A DNA stretch of 59,120 nt from an uncultured Thiotrichaceae bacterium (GTDB taxonomy: Bacteria; Pseudomonadota; Gammaproteobacteria; Thiotrichales; Thiotrichaceae), in NCBI GenBank assembly GCA_902727985.1, contig CACVAY010000148.1, positions 1 through 59,120 of the forward strand. Direction: 5' to 3'. The position numbers and the translations under genes were made by a program. Shown in pieces: positions 24,322 through 33,245 of the stretch. Under the pieces are notes generated by a model, which saw only the letters and a program-made list of their open reading frames with translations, was not told the origin of the DNA and ran no database searches. The first letter of the stretch is position 1, and every line of letters starts with the position of its first letter.

Positions 24322-24456
24322 CCAGTTCCTATTTTTAAGACTTTCTTCAACTAACCACCACTACGTCATAATTTCAGATATTATTCATATCGTCTCTCCT
24401 CTGTAGAAAATAGAAGCAGATGGATGGGAAGCACATTGAGGAAAGGGGCAAACGAT

Positions 24457-25509
24457 ATGCGGTATACATTCTTTTTTATAAGTATGATTTTTATATTTAC
24501 GGTCAAACCCGTACTGGCCCTGGGTGCGACAGTAGGCGTTGAAGAAAAGGTTATTGTTTATAACTGGTCAGATTATATCCCTGAAGGAGTGTTGGACAGT
24601 TTTACTGAAGAAACAGGGATCAAAGTCGAATACTCCACCTATAACAATAACGAAATCATGTACCAAAAACTCAAACTATTGAAGGGCAGAGGCTATGATA
24701 TTCTTGTACCTTCAACCTCTCTAGTAGACAGGATGCGAAATGAGGGCTTGATACAACCCATAAATCATACAAAGCTTGAGAACTTCAAACTACTTAATCC
24801 TAGCTTATTAAATAAGTTTTATGACCCTAATAACGAGTTTAGTATTCCTTATCTTTGGGGGAGCACTGGCATAGCGGTTAATGCGAAAAAAATTGACCCT
24901 GAAAAGGTACAAAGCTGGGAAGATCTATGGCATGTACAATGGCGAAACCAGATATTATTGACAGATGATATGCGTGATGCTTTTGATATTGCATTAAAAG
25001 TTAATGGCCACTCCATCAACACCACCATTCCCGAGGAAATCAAACAGGCCTTCGAGAAACTGCGTAGCTTGATGTCTAATGTTAAAATGCTTAGTGTCGA
25101 ACCTCGGATACCATTCCAGTCTGGCGACATTAATTTGGGCGTCATTTGGAATGGCGAGGCTGTAACAGCACATGCTGACCAATCATCAGTCCAGTATATT
25201 TACCCCAAGGAAGGCGCTAGTTTCTGGGTGGATAGCTTTGTTATTCCAGCCCGCGCAATGAATGTGGAAAACGCCCATAAGTTTATTGATTATATGTTGC
25301 GTCCTGATGTTGCAGCACGTTGTGTGGAAGATTTAGGCTATGCAACACCCAATCTGGCAGCCAAAGCACTTCTTGATAAAAAAACACGAGAAAACCCCAC
25401 TATTTTCCCTCCCTATGATGTACTCAAAAAAGTAGAGTTCAAGAGAGACATAGGGAAGGCAATGGAGCTTTATATGCTCTATTGGGGGAAACTGAAAACT
25501 CAGGGTTAG
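24457..25509 (+). CDS. PotD-like spermidine/putrescine-binding protein
   Basis: A 350-residue periplasmic protein. The ATG at 24457 has an excellent ribosome site (AGGAAAGGGG); an in-frame ATG at 24424 has none. Signal peptide about 1-21. The mature protein begins with the family hallmark KVIVYNWSDYIPEGVLDSFTEETGIKVEYSTYNNNEIMYQKL, followed by YDILVPSTSLVDRM, FSIPYLWGSTGIAVN, GVIWNGEAV and FWVDSFVIPARAMN. No potABC permease or ATPase genes are adjacent, so it may serve a distant importer or act as a ligand sensor partner. Polyamine binding follows from the family; the exact ligand is unknown. Confidence 0.87.
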   Translation: MRYTFFFISMIFIFTVKPVLALGATVGVEEKVIVYNWSDYIPEGVLDSFTEETGIKVEYSTYNNNEIMYQKLKLLKGRGYDILVPSTSLVDRMRNEGLIQPINHTKLENFKLLNPSLLNKFYDPNNEFSIPYLWGSTGIAVNAKKIDPEKVQSWEDLWHVQWRNQILLTDDMRDAFDIALKVNGHSINTTIPEEIKQAFEKLRSLMSNVKMLSVEPRIPFQSGDINLGVIWNGEAVTAHADQSSVQYIYPKEGASFWVDSFVIPARAMNVENAHKFIDYMLRPDVAARCVEDLGYATPNLAAKALLDKKTRENPTIFPPYDVLKKVEFKRDIGKAMELYMLYWGKLKTQG

Positions 25510-25693
25510 TAAGGAAGGAGTCCAACCTTCATAGAAGCCTTCCTAATCTCACAATAACGGGTAATGAAAAACCTTTTATTTCTTATCCATCTTATCCATC
25601 CCCTCGTCATCTTCCGATATATGCGCTATCCGTCAGATTACACCCGCTCGAAGTACAAGCGTGGAGAGACAGGTGCAGGTAGCCCCTGAGAAA

Positions 25694-25742
25694 TGTTAAG
25701 AAATGTTAATTTATCTTCCAGAAACACAGCTACTTGTCTAAT
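25694..25742 (+). promoter_or_regulatory. TGTTAA-N4-TGTTAA repeat and -10 box upstream of the DUF481 gene
   Basis: TGTTAAGAAATGTTAA at 25694-25709 is the fifth copy of the repeat and matches the one at 3865 base for base. TCTAAT at 25737-25742 is a possible -10. The gene start at 25777 lies 68 bp after the repeat. Confidence 0.5.
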
Positions 25743-25776
25743 CTCAGCACCCTCTAAACTCCAAAAGGGGAGCATA

Positions 25777-26607
25777 ATGATTATCCATACCAATAAAACT
25801 ATTCTATCAACAAGTAGCCTATTCTTGGCCCTACTAACGCTGACAACAGCAGCACTCGCCGAAGACCAACAACCCCCTAGTGGTGGCGACTTTCTATCTG
25901 CTGATGAACAAGGCAGCGCCTCAACCAAAAAGCTATTTGGTAATGAAGCCGACCTCAAATCCAAAGAGGGCTGGTCGGGCCAGGCCAGTGCTGGCTTGGT
26001 AACTTCCACTGGCAATGCTGAGAACAACAACATTACAGCAGGCATCAATGCCACATACATGAAGCGTCGATGGCGTCATACTTTCGCTGGCAATGTTTAT
26101 TTTGCAGAAAGTGAAGGTGAACGCACAGCAGAGCATTACGCCCTAAGCCACAAAGCCAGATACTCATTAAGCCAAAAAAGTTATCTTTTCAACTTTATCA
26201 GCTATGATGCTGATGAATTTGCTGACATCGACTTCCGTATCGCAGACGTACTTGGTTACGGACATACCCTTATTGATACTGACAAACATTATCTGGAAGC
26301 TGAACTCGGACTCGGCTTCCGCCAGACCCAATTCATCAGTGATGACCCAGATTCTGATGAAACAGTAGGAAATCTAGGTCTACATTACATTGGCAAACTC
26401 ACCGATACGACCAAGCTAACCGAAGATTTACTGATACTAGGTGGTGATGAAAACGTCTTCACCGAATCCGTGACTGCATTAAATGTCAAGATGACCGAAA
26501 AGCTGTCACTCAGCCTCAACTACACCATCCGCAATAATAGTGATGTACCAGACGGTATTGAGAAAACCGACACTATTACCAGCGTTAATCTAGTTGCCGA
26601 TTTTTAA
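25777..26607 (+). CDS. DUF481/YdiY-like outer-membrane beta-barrel protein
   Basis: A 276-residue exported protein. The ATG at 25777 has AAAGGGGAG upstream; the longer in-frame start at 25693 would fall inside the operator repeat. Signal peptide about 1-29 (LALLTLTTAALA). From about residue 65 the sequence alternates hydrophobic and polar residues as in beta-strands (WSGQASAGLVTSTGNAENNNITAGINATYMKRRWRHTFAGNVYFAE), typical of the DUF481 salt-induced outer-membrane family, and it ends ITSVNLVADF with a C-terminal Phe. The role is unknown beyond an envelope stress or osmotic association in relatives. Confidence 0.82.
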   Translation: MIIHTNKTILSTSSLFLALLTLTTAALAEDQQPPSGGDFLSADEQGSASTKKLFGNEADLKSKEGWSGQASAGLVTSTGNAENNNITAGINATYMKRRWRHTFAGNVYFAESEGERTAEHYALSHKARYSLSQKSYLFNFISYDADEFADIDFRIADVLGYGHTLIDTDKHYLEAELGLGFRQTQFISDDPDSDETVGNLGLHYIGKLTDTTKLTEDLLILGGDENVFTESVTALNVKMTEKLSLSLNYTIRNNSDVPDGIEKTDTITSVNLVADF

Positions 26608-26617
26608 TAGCAACACC

Positions 26618-27160
26618 ACCCGCTCAGCCATCAACGTATTACGCAAATACTGGACGGTGCATTCGCTTCCTTGCAGGGGGGCCCTGCCAAACAGGATTAC
26701 ACCAATGTCGTGAAAGCAATGCCGCTGGAATCCAGCGAACTGTGGCCAGTCCCGGTAACTCTAGATGTACCCGCCCACTTTGCGTAAGCTCTGCAACCCG
26801 GTCAACAGATTGCACTACGCAACTTGGAATTTGTCGTCATCCCCCTATGTCAGGATAGTTACCGACATTTGGCAACCGGATAAGTTATACGAAGCTCAAC
26901 AGATCTACGGCACGACCGCCAATGTACCCGCGACAACAAACGCAGACCTTCCAGCTGTTACGCGAACTGGAGGCCACTCTTGTTACTACATTCCACCGCG
27001 ATCTTTGCGCTGTGGTTTGATCAAGCAATTCACTGGCATCAACGATACATATGAAATACCAGAGAACCCTGAATTACGGTTGCACACTAAGGAAATTTCA
27101 GCGGATGAATCCGCTCACCAATTGCTGCCGAAGCTGGGGGTATATCACAAAATAAACGCC
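26618..27160 (+). pseudogene. Decayed sat-cysC (ATP sulfurylase/APS kinase) gene
   Basis: One frame reads QRITQILDGAFASL..., then MPLESSELWPVPVTLDVPAHFA, a stop, and ALQPGQQIALRN, the N-terminal domain of ATP sulfurylase (usual form: LWP-PVTLDV...L-PGQ-IALRD). A second frame continues with VTDIWQPDKLYEAQQIYGTT, the next sulfurylase segment. From about 27010 the same frame gives IKQFTGINDTYEIPENPELR and LHTKEISADESAHQLLPKLG, the C-terminus of APS kinase (CysC). Most of the sulfurylase and the kinase P-loop are missing, with at least one frameshift and several stops. The order matches fused Sat-CysC enzymes. It cannot make a working product. Confidence 0.8.
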
Positions 27161-27256
27161 CGAAGAAGTTTATGCTGAACAGGTAAAAGCTGCATGAATT
27201 TAGGGGTGGCACTTGTGACTAAAATTCGGGCTTTTAAACACTAGAAATAGAAAAAT

Positions 27257-27286
27257 GCCCGTAACGAAAAACGCTACGGGCTTTTT
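27257..27286. terminator. Rho-independent terminator, mainly for tRNA-Thr
   Basis: GCCCGTA (27257-27263) pairs with TACGGGC (27275-27281). T5 follows on the plus strand and A5 precedes on the plus strand, so it can work both ways. It lies just downstream of the minus-strand tRNA-Thr gene. Confidence 0.8.
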
Positions 27287-27292
27287 AGTATA

Positions 27293-27368
27293 TGGTGCCG
27301 ACACCAAGAGTCGAACTCGGGACCTACTGATTACAAATCAGTTGCTCTACCAACTGAGCTATGTCGGC
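27293..27368 (-). tRNA. tRNA-Thr (anticodon TGT)
   Basis: The minus strand reads GCCGACATAGCTCAGTTGG..., with anticodon stem CTGAT/ATCAG around loop TTTGTAA, a normal T arm (GTTCGACTC) and encoded CCA. The acceptor stem GCCGACA/TGTCGGC is perfect. Confidence 0.97.
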
Positions 27369-27384
27369 TAAGTGAGATGCGGAT

Positions 27385-27411
27385 TCTATACAAGGATATT
27401 GTCTTCCGCAA
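27385..27411 (-). promoter_or_regulatory. Probable tRNA-Thr promoter
   Basis: On the minus strand TTGCGG (27411-27406) and TATAGA (27390-27385) are separated by 15 bp and followed by GC-rich bases, as in stable-RNA promoters. Confidence 0.4.
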
Positions 27412-27860
27412 GCCTAATTTTCACTGAAAGGTACTTTTTTCTCGATGACTGCCCTAAAGCATTATCTGACAAAGAAACTTCTTGAAACTTTGCATCTTGT
27501 TATGTTTATTATGCGATGCAAAGATCAACAAAAAAATTATAATTATTAGTATGTTAACCTGTGAATGTCAATTTACATTCCGAATTGATAATCCTTGATT
27601 CAACTCCAGACTTTTAGTTGTCACATTTGACTTGTACCAGCAAATCGCATGTTTTTCTTATTATTAGATGCTTTCTCTAGCAATTTCTTCTTATTATTTT
27701 TATCTAATCCTTCTGGGCTCAGGAAGAATTCTACTCTGAGCGACTTAATAGATTCTGAATTCTATTTTGAGCCTGTAAATAAGTTCAAGAAAACACATGA
27801 AAAACACATAAACACCTAATATAAAAAAAATTTAATTTTATTAACCTACGCTAAACAACA
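27412..27860. other. AT-rich intergenic stretch
   Basis: About 450 bp of AT-rich sequence with no recognisable gene, repeat or strong hairpin. Confidence 0.4.
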
Positions 27861-28259
27861 CTAACTATCCAACTTGGGATCAAAAGTAACGACTTGCTCC
27901 TGCATACTCTTTTCGTAACTTCGATCGAAAACAAGCTCAATAGACATTTCAGAATCATCACTATTCTTTGCTTGCACTTGTTCTAGATCAGGAATCCGTT
28001 TTGCCAAATATGTGCACATTGCGGCGGCTAAGCTATCATTCTCTTCTAGCAAGGCGTTCACCATAGAATTAGCGACAAATTGCGCCTTTTGCAACACATT
28101 AGGATCAGCAATCCTTTCACCGGATAAATCAACCCCCGTGTTCATTTTCTCATCCATGGAATCGAGGTATTGGCGCTGATGTCCCGGCAGTGGTTTGCCT
28201 CGGTCGAACTCTAAAATTGGACTTCCATTGATAACGACCATTAATTTCTTTTCAGACAT
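27861..28259 (-). CDS. Hypothetical protein
   Basis: A 132-residue soluble, acidic protein that I do not recognise. It starts MSEKKLMVVINGSPILEFDRGKPLPGHQRQYLDSMDEKM and has a helical middle (LQKAQFVANSMVNALLEENDSLAAAMCTYLAKRIPDLEQV). No signal peptide or membrane segment. The ATG at 28259 was preferred over one seven codons earlier because AAAGGA lies 12 nt before it and nothing precedes the other. It follows the Sel1-repeat gene on the same strand by 66 bp, so the two may form an operon. Confidence 0.65.
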   Translation of the reverse strand: MSEKKLMVVINGSPILEFDRGKPLPGHQRQYLDSMDEKMNTGVDLSGERIADPNVLQKAQFVANSMVNALLEENDSLAAAMCTYLAKRIPDLEQVQAKNSDDSEMSIELVFDRSYEKSMQEQVVTFDPKLDS

Positions 28260-28325
28260 AATATGGGCAATTCCTTTCATAAAGTAAGAGAAAACGTTAG
28301 AGGGTAAAAAAATTCTAGTCGCGTT

Positions 28326-28781
28326 TTAAGCTAAATCATCGAAACCAGCAGCTTTATAAAGCTCCTTTGCTTTTTCAGAGTTTTGCTCAACACCATTCCC
28401 TTGTTCATACATCATTGCAAGTGTTGTAAGAGAACCCTGCAAGCCCTGCTCTCCGGCCTTCTCAAACCACTCCGCGGCTTTTTTACCATCCTTATCAGCG
28501 CACTCACCTTCAAGATACATAAAACCAATTCCATGCTGTGCAATCGGATACCCTTGCTCTGCCGACGCAAGCATCCATCTAAAAGCATATTCATCATTAC
28601 GCACAACGCCCAAACCATTTTGATACATGATGGCAAGCATATGTTGTGCCTGTTCATTTCCATATTCTGCTACGGGTGACAAAAGCTGCATTGCGCGGGA
28701 AAAGTGTTTTGCTTCGAATGCCGCAAGACCACTTGAAAAATCCATCTCCATATTTTCATCCATACCTTGTTCACTCATCAT
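28326..28781 (-). CDS. Sel1-repeat (TPR-like) protein
   Basis: A 151-residue cytoplasmic protein composed mainly of three Sel1 repeats: YGNEQAQHMLAIMYQNGLGVVRNDEYAFRWMLASAEQ, GYPIAQHGIGFMYLEGECADKDGKKAAEWFEKAGEQ and GLQGSLTTLAMMYEQGNGVEQNSEKAKELYKAAG. Each has the A-x2-Lx2-x-Y-x-x-G pattern that forms a helix pair for protein-protein contact. There is no signal peptide, unlike many secreted Sel1 proteins. The partner is unknown. Confidence 0.85.
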   Translation of the reverse strand: MMSEQGMDENMEMDFSSGLAAFEAKHFSRAMQLLSPVAEYGNEQAQHMLAIMYQNGLGVVRNDEYAFRWMLASAEQGYPIAQHGIGFMYLEGECADKDGKKAAEWFEKAGEQGLQGSLTTLAMMYEQGNGVEQNSEKAKELYKAAGFDDLA

Positions 28782-29122
28782 TCATTACCTAGTTTATTAG
28801 AAAGCACTATTTGAGAAAATGCAGAGTACCTTTTCAAGGACTGCATGCAAGCAATCACCATTTCTCTGTGTAATCGCCCTATATTTTACTAAATTAGGGC
28901 ACAAAGTGGCATTTCTCAATGGACATAGGAAATTTTACCCCTATCGGGATATTCAGAAACATAAATATATTCGTATACTCCAATATGCTAAAGAAGGTGT
29001 AATTATTAGAGACTTGATCTCCGCCTGATTTATGGTCAACGAATGATGAGTGTCATGGATATATTTTCACAGACACTTGAATGACAGAGATGATCCCGTA
29101 GCCAAACAAAGATTTAATTTCT
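28782..29122. other. Divergent intergenic region
   Basis: About 340 bp between the divergent Sel1-repeat and TrpD2-like genes. It must hold both promoters. No clear boxes or repeats stand out. A 69-codon open frame at 28819-29028 lacks a ribosome site and protein-like composition. Confidence 0.4.
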
Positions 29123-30232
29123 ATGAATCAAATTGATGATCAACTGATTATGCGCCAATGCATCCAAAAGGTTGCAACTGGACCAGAATACAGCAAAGAC
29201 CTTGACTTTGATGAAGCCAAAGAGGCTATGCGCGTCATCATTGAAGGTAATGCTGACCCCGTTCAAACAGCGATCTTTTTCATTGCTCTTCGCATGAAAC
29301 GTGAAACAAATGATGAGAACTGCGGAATTTTGCAGGCACTCATTGACTCAATGCAGCAAGTAACTGCACCAGTTGATGAAATTGTTGATATTTGCGATCC
29401 ATACGATGGTTACACTCGCGGCGTACCAGCATCACCATTTATTCCAGCGGTATTAGCAGAACTATCTGTGAACGCAATAACCCATGGACTCCACCAAGTA
29501 GGCCCGAAAGGTGGAGCAACCTTTAACCGCGTTTATCAAGCAGCCGGATTAAATGTTTCGTTATCACCAAACGAAGCTGCAGAGCAAGTGGGTAATATCG
29601 GCTGGGCTTACATCGACCAAGCTCAATTTGCCCCTCAATTGCATGATTTAATCCCACTGCGCCAACGTATCATTAAGCGCCAGGTTTTAACCACTGTTGA
29701 AACGATGCTAGGACCTATTCGCGGCAAAAATAAAACGCACCTCTTAGGTGGATATGTCCATAAAGCATACCCCCCTATTTATGAAGCACTCGCTCGACAC
29801 GGCGGCTTTGATAGCGCAATGTTTGTAAGAGGTGTGGAAGGTGGAATCATTCCGTCTCTACAACAATCTGGCAAGCTCTTCTTCTACGAAGAAGGCACAG
29901 AGTTGCAGCAACGAGACTTATCACCTTCAGACATTGAGATAAAAGCCGACAGACGCGCTGTGCCGATCCCTGAAGGACTATCACCCGCACCATTAGGTGA
30001 TCATATCGCTGCTAAGTATGATAGCGATGAGCTAGCGGCAGTTTCTGCGAAACTAGGCATGGCAGCCCTAGGTGGCGAAAAGGGACTCATGTACGATAGT
30101 CTGGTATACTCATCGGCGATTTGTTTAACCCATTTAAAACGATTTAATTCAATACAGGATGCAGCATCAGCTGTTCGGTCCACCCTCGATTCGGGCAAGG
30201 CATTGGATAGATTCAAAGCAGCATCCAGGTAA
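29123..30232 (+). CDS. ybiB: TrpD2/YbiB-like phosphoribosyltransferase-fold protein
   Basis: A 369-residue protein of the anthranilate phosphoribosyltransferase fold. An N-terminal helical domain (about 1-75; LDFDEAKEAMRVIIEGNADPVQTAIFFIALRMKRETNDE) precedes the catalytic-fold domain. The TrpD phosphoribosyl-pyrophosphate loops are altered: VDICDPYDGYTRGVPASPFIPAVLAELSVNAITHGLHQVGPKGGATFNRVYQAAG in place of GTGGD/NIST, as in TrpD2/YbiB, which binds nucleic acid rather than making tryptophan. No trp genes are adjacent. A small protein gene follows 56 bp later and may be co-transcribed. Confidence 0.8.
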   Translation: MNQIDDQLIMRQCIQKVATGPEYSKDLDFDEAKEAMRVIIEGNADPVQTAIFFIALRMKRETNDENCGILQALIDSMQQVTAPVDEIVDICDPYDGYTRGVPASPFIPAVLAELSVNAITHGLHQVGPKGGATFNRVYQAAGLNVSLSPNEAAEQVGNIGWAYIDQAQFAPQLHDLIPLRQRIIKRQVLTTVETMLGPIRGKNKTHLLGGYVHKAYPPIYEALARHGGFDSAMFVRGVEGGIIPSLQQSGKLFFYEEGTELQQRDLSPSDIEIKADRRAVPIPEGLSPAPLGDHIAAKYDSDELAAVSAKLGMAALGGEKGLMYDSLVYSSAICLTHLKRFNSIQDAASAVRSTLDSGKALDRFKAASR

Positions 30233-30288
30233 TAGCTACCACAGATAGCTATCAAGAAACTCAAGTTAACTAGTAAGAGGAAAATCTA

Positions 30289-30483
30289 ATGAACCAAGCA
30301 TATTACGACGCAGTTGTGTCAATGGAAAAAGCAGGCGTAGACGCTGAGTACATCCAAGGCTGGCAGGGTGGATACCTTGTGAACCCAGAACGCGAAGAAC
30401 AACGTGTTACTGAGGCTTATGAAGCTGGCTATGAAGATGGCAAAGAAAAAAACATGGACGGTTACAAAGAATGGGTTAAATAA
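30289..30483 (+). CDS. Small acidic protein downstream of the TrpD2-like gene
   Basis: A 64-residue protein with a strong ribosome site (AGAGGA, 7 nt before ATG). It contains two similar turns, YIQGWQGGYLVNPEREEQRVTEAYEAGYEDGKEKN, with the A-Y-x-x-G-[YW]-x-x-G spacing that recalls ribosome modulation factor, but it is acidic where RMF is basic. The sequence looks constrained and the gene ends at a good terminator, so I regard it as real. Function unknown. Confidence 0.75.
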   Translation: MNQAYYDAVVSMEKAGVDAEYIQGWQGGYLVNPEREEQRVTEAYEAGYEDGKEKNMDGYKEWVK

Positions 30484-30549
30484 GGCTTTTTCTAACCTAA
30501 AGCTTACGGTAAGTGCTGATTGTAGATAATTAGCATTCCGGCAAGCTTC

Positions 30550-30577
30550 AAAAGCGGGCTATTATGTCCGCTTTTTT
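30550..30577 (+). terminator. Rho-independent terminator after the small acidic protein
   Basis: AAAAGCGG (30550-30557) pairs with CCGCTTTT (30568-30575) around a 10-nt loop and ends in T6. Confidence 0.85.
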
Positions 30578-30742
30578 ATGCCTCGCTTTTATTATTTAAG
30601 CAATACGCCCCTGTCCACTTGCCCACTGCCATCATAGCTCTAGCCACCTATAAAACGCTGACAGAAAAAAGGCTGTTAAGCATTCACTTACCAGCCCGCA
30701 TCACAAAAGAAGTACTAACACACCCCTTTTTAAAACACTCGA

Positions 30743-33031
30743 TTATTGAGTCTTCTTGTATTCAAGTTGAGTTGCAACCTCCTGATCTCTATAACCATAG
30801 TAATTTTCATAACTGTAATAATCTTTCTTGGTAGATTTAGACTTCGTTAATACAAAACCAACTACATTTCCGTAACCCAACCTCAATCGCTTAAGTGCAT
30901 TTTCCAAGTGAGCCTTCTTAGTCTGATTACTTGCAACTGCGAATATAGTAGCATTTGAGCGATTCGACAAAATTAACGCATCTGCGAGACCAAGTACTGG
31001 CGGTGAATCAATAATCACATGATCGAATTCATTCGACGCATTTTCCAGTAATTCCATCAAACGCTCATCTGCAAGTAACTTTGCTGGATTAGGCATAGAA
31101 CTACCAGCAGTGACAAGTGATAAGTTTTCATACTTTGTTAACGTAACAACCTCATCAAATTCCGCTCTTTCAATCAAGAAATCAGATAAACCAAGCTGTG
31201 CTTTCACATCAAGATACTTATGAATCCTTGGCTTCCTTAAATCTGCATCAATCAACAAAACCTTCTTATTACTTTGAGCAATAATCATCGCCATGTTGAT
31301 TACTGTATTAGATTTACCTTCACTTGGGCTAGCACTTGAGATATGTAATATTTTAGGGATTCCAGTTTTATCAAGATACCTAAGGTTATTTACCAAAGAA
31401 TGGAATGCCTCAGACTCCAACTCGTATTGCTCTTCCAACAATACAGCACCTTCTTGTTTTGATTTTGCTTTGATAAAAGGAAAAATACCTAGAACCGGAT
31501 ACTGACCAAGATTCTCGAGATCCTCAATCGTACGTATGCGGCCATCCAGCTTCTCACGAGCAAACGCCAAAGCAATGCCAATTAACAAGCCCAATAAAGC
31601 CCCCATTAACATATTACGTAAAGAATTTGGAGTGTACTTCTGATAAGGCACAAACGCTTTATCAACGATTGAGATATTGTTAGAAACCACTCCGCCTGCG
31701 ATTCCAACCTCTTTCATTCGTTGCAATAAATTATCATAAAGCTGCCGATTGGTTTCTACTTCTCTTTCTAAAGTTGTATATCCAATATTTTTATCTCTCT
31801 GAGATAAAAGCTCAGCTTTTTTCAATTCCAGTTTCTTGGATAACATCTGCTCTTTTTCTCTAGCTGAGAAGAACTGAACCTGCAAATCGTCTTTTGATTT
31901 TTTATTGATATTATTTATTTCAATATTTATTTGTCTCTGCACATCATTAATCTGCTTCTTCAAAGCAACCATTGCTGGAAATGCAGGCTTATACGTTTGT
32001 AAATCTTTCTTATACTGAGCCTGCAGAGTATTTCTCTGAGATTTTAAACCTTGGATGACCGCATTTTCGAGCAAACGGATATCCCCTGATACCTTTGCCC
32101 TTTGACGATATTCACTTTCTGCATTGATCAAATCTTTTTGGGCTTCTGAGTAAGCAAGATTCAAGACCTCCAAAGAGTCTGAAACCAGCGACTTTTTACT
32201 GTCTGTGTTGATGATTTGTTTTTCTTTTGCATACTTAACTAATTTTGACTCTGACTCTTCCAGTTTTTGCTTGGTTAAAGCAATTTGCTCAGTCAGGTAG
32301 GCTTTGGCATAAGCACTTGACTCAGACATCCCTTCAAGGTTCATCTTAATAAACTCTTCAGCAAGCGTATTAACAGACGTAGCGGCAATTTCAGGGTCAG
32401 GAGATAAAAAATGAAGCATGACTACATTAGAACTTTTACCAGGCAAAACCTCCAAAGACTTTAAAAACTGCATTTCCACAGGCTGAGCCCCTAGCTTTAC
32501 GCCTACCTCATCAGTCTCAGGCATGATAGTAGCAATTATGGACTGCATACCATTTCTAAAGAAAACTAAGGTTTTATTAAAAGCAGGTTGTTCTTTTTGG
32601 ACATCAGCAGTATGAACAAACTCCATTTTATCCATAACTCTATGTGCCAATGCCCGACTTTTTAAGAGGTCAATCTGAGTTTGATGGAAATTACGATCGC
32701 GCACGTAACTATTTTTTTCTTCAAATGCATTATCAAAGTTCGCCAGTTTATCAGCTTCCAAGTCTATTTTAACGGTAGCTGTAGCCCGGTACATTGGAAT
32801 GACAGACATAGTATAAAAAAACGCGATAATTACAGCCAGAGTAACGATTGCTATAATCATTTTCTTTCTTCTGGCTAAAACAGATAAAAGCACTTTAAGG
32901 TCGATTTCATCATCATGTTCATCAGACGCTCTGCCTCTAGACATATCAATCTGTTGCGGAAAATGCTCTGTTGACAAGGCATGACGATGCTCATCAATTG
33001 CTATTATTTGACTATTATTTTGCCCATTCAT
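30743..33031 (-). CDS. Wzc/GumC-like polysaccharide co-polymerase with BY-kinase domain
   Basis: A 762-residue inner-membrane protein. The N-terminal Wzz domain has helix 1 at about 53-73 (MIIAIVTLAVIIAFFYTM), a long periplasmic coiled coil (about 200-420) and helix 2 at about 468-490 (NMLMGALLGLLIGIALAF). A cytoplasmic CpsD/CapB-type tyrosine kinase follows (about 540-745) with Walker A SASPSEGKSN, Walker A' VLLIDADLRKPR and Walker B VIIDSPPVLG. The tail has a tyrosine cluster (DYYSYENYYGYRDQ), the autophosphorylation site of BY-kinases. It normally controls chain length and export of exopolysaccharide. No glycosyltransferase or outer-membrane Wza gene is adjacent, so it is isolated here. 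Confidence 0.92.
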   Translation of the reverse strand: MNGQNNSQIIAIDEHRHALSTEHFPQQIDMSRGRASDEHDDEIDLKVLLSVLARRKKMIIAIVTLAVIIAFFYTMSVIPMYRATATVKIDLEADKLANFDNAFEEKNSYVRDRNFHQTQIDLLKSRALAHRVMDKMEFVHTADVQKEQPAFNKTLVFFRNGMQSIIATIMPETDEVGVKLGAQPVEMQFLKSLEVLPGKSSNVVMLHFLSPDPEIAATSVNTLAEEFIKMNLEGMSESSAYAKAYLTEQIALTKQKLEESESKLVKYAKEKQIINTDSKKSLVSDSLEVLNLAYSEAQKDLINAESEYRQRAKVSGDIRLLENAVIQGLKSQRNTLQAQYKKDLQTYKPAFPAMVALKKQINDVQRQINIEINNINKKSKDDLQVQFFSAREKEQMLSKKLELKKAELLSQRDKNIGYTTLEREVETNRQLYDNLLQRMKEVGIAGGVVSNNISIVDKAFVPYQKYTPNSLRNMLMGALLGLLIGIALAFAREKLDGRIRTIEDLENLGQYPVLGIFPFIKAKSKQEGAVLLEEQYELESEAFHSLVNNLRYLDKTGIPKILHISSASPSEGKSNTVINMAMIIAQSNKKVLLIDADLRKPRIHKYLDVKAQLGLSDFLIERAEFDEVVTLTKYENLSLVTAGSSMPNPAKLLADERLMELLENASNEFDHVIIDSPPVLGLADALILSNRSNATIFAVASNQTKKAHLENALKRLRLGYGNVVGFVLTKSKSTKKDYYSYENYYGYRDQEVATQLEYKKTQ

Positions 33032-33245
33032 GAACTGTACACCCTGTTACTACCCTAAATTAACACTCAAGAGAGATTAATTTATCAGCACGCTTTTGCT
33101 AGAAAAACAAAAAACGGGAGGGGATGCCGACACTTAACCTCAGGTTAACAGATTATAGATAACTTAGACGAACCATGTCCACAGTCCACTGACAATAAAG
33201 AGCTGAATATCTGAACAAATATTAAGCATTAGATGATTAACAAGA

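Noticed and set aside
26765-27178. A 137-codon open frame as a real protein gene.
   Set aside because: It joins pieces of ATP sulfurylase and APS kinase out of their proper context, and lacks a ribosome site; it is part of the sat-cysC relic.
28819-29028. A 69-codon plus-strand frame in the Sel1-TrpD2 intergenic region.
   Set aside because: No ribosome site, unusual composition and no recognisable motif; likely chance.
29123-30232. The TrpD-fold gene as the tryptophan-pathway anthranilate phosphoribosyltransferase.
   Set aside because: The PRPP-binding GTGGD and NIST loops are altered and no trp genes adjoin; TrpD2/YbiB fits better.
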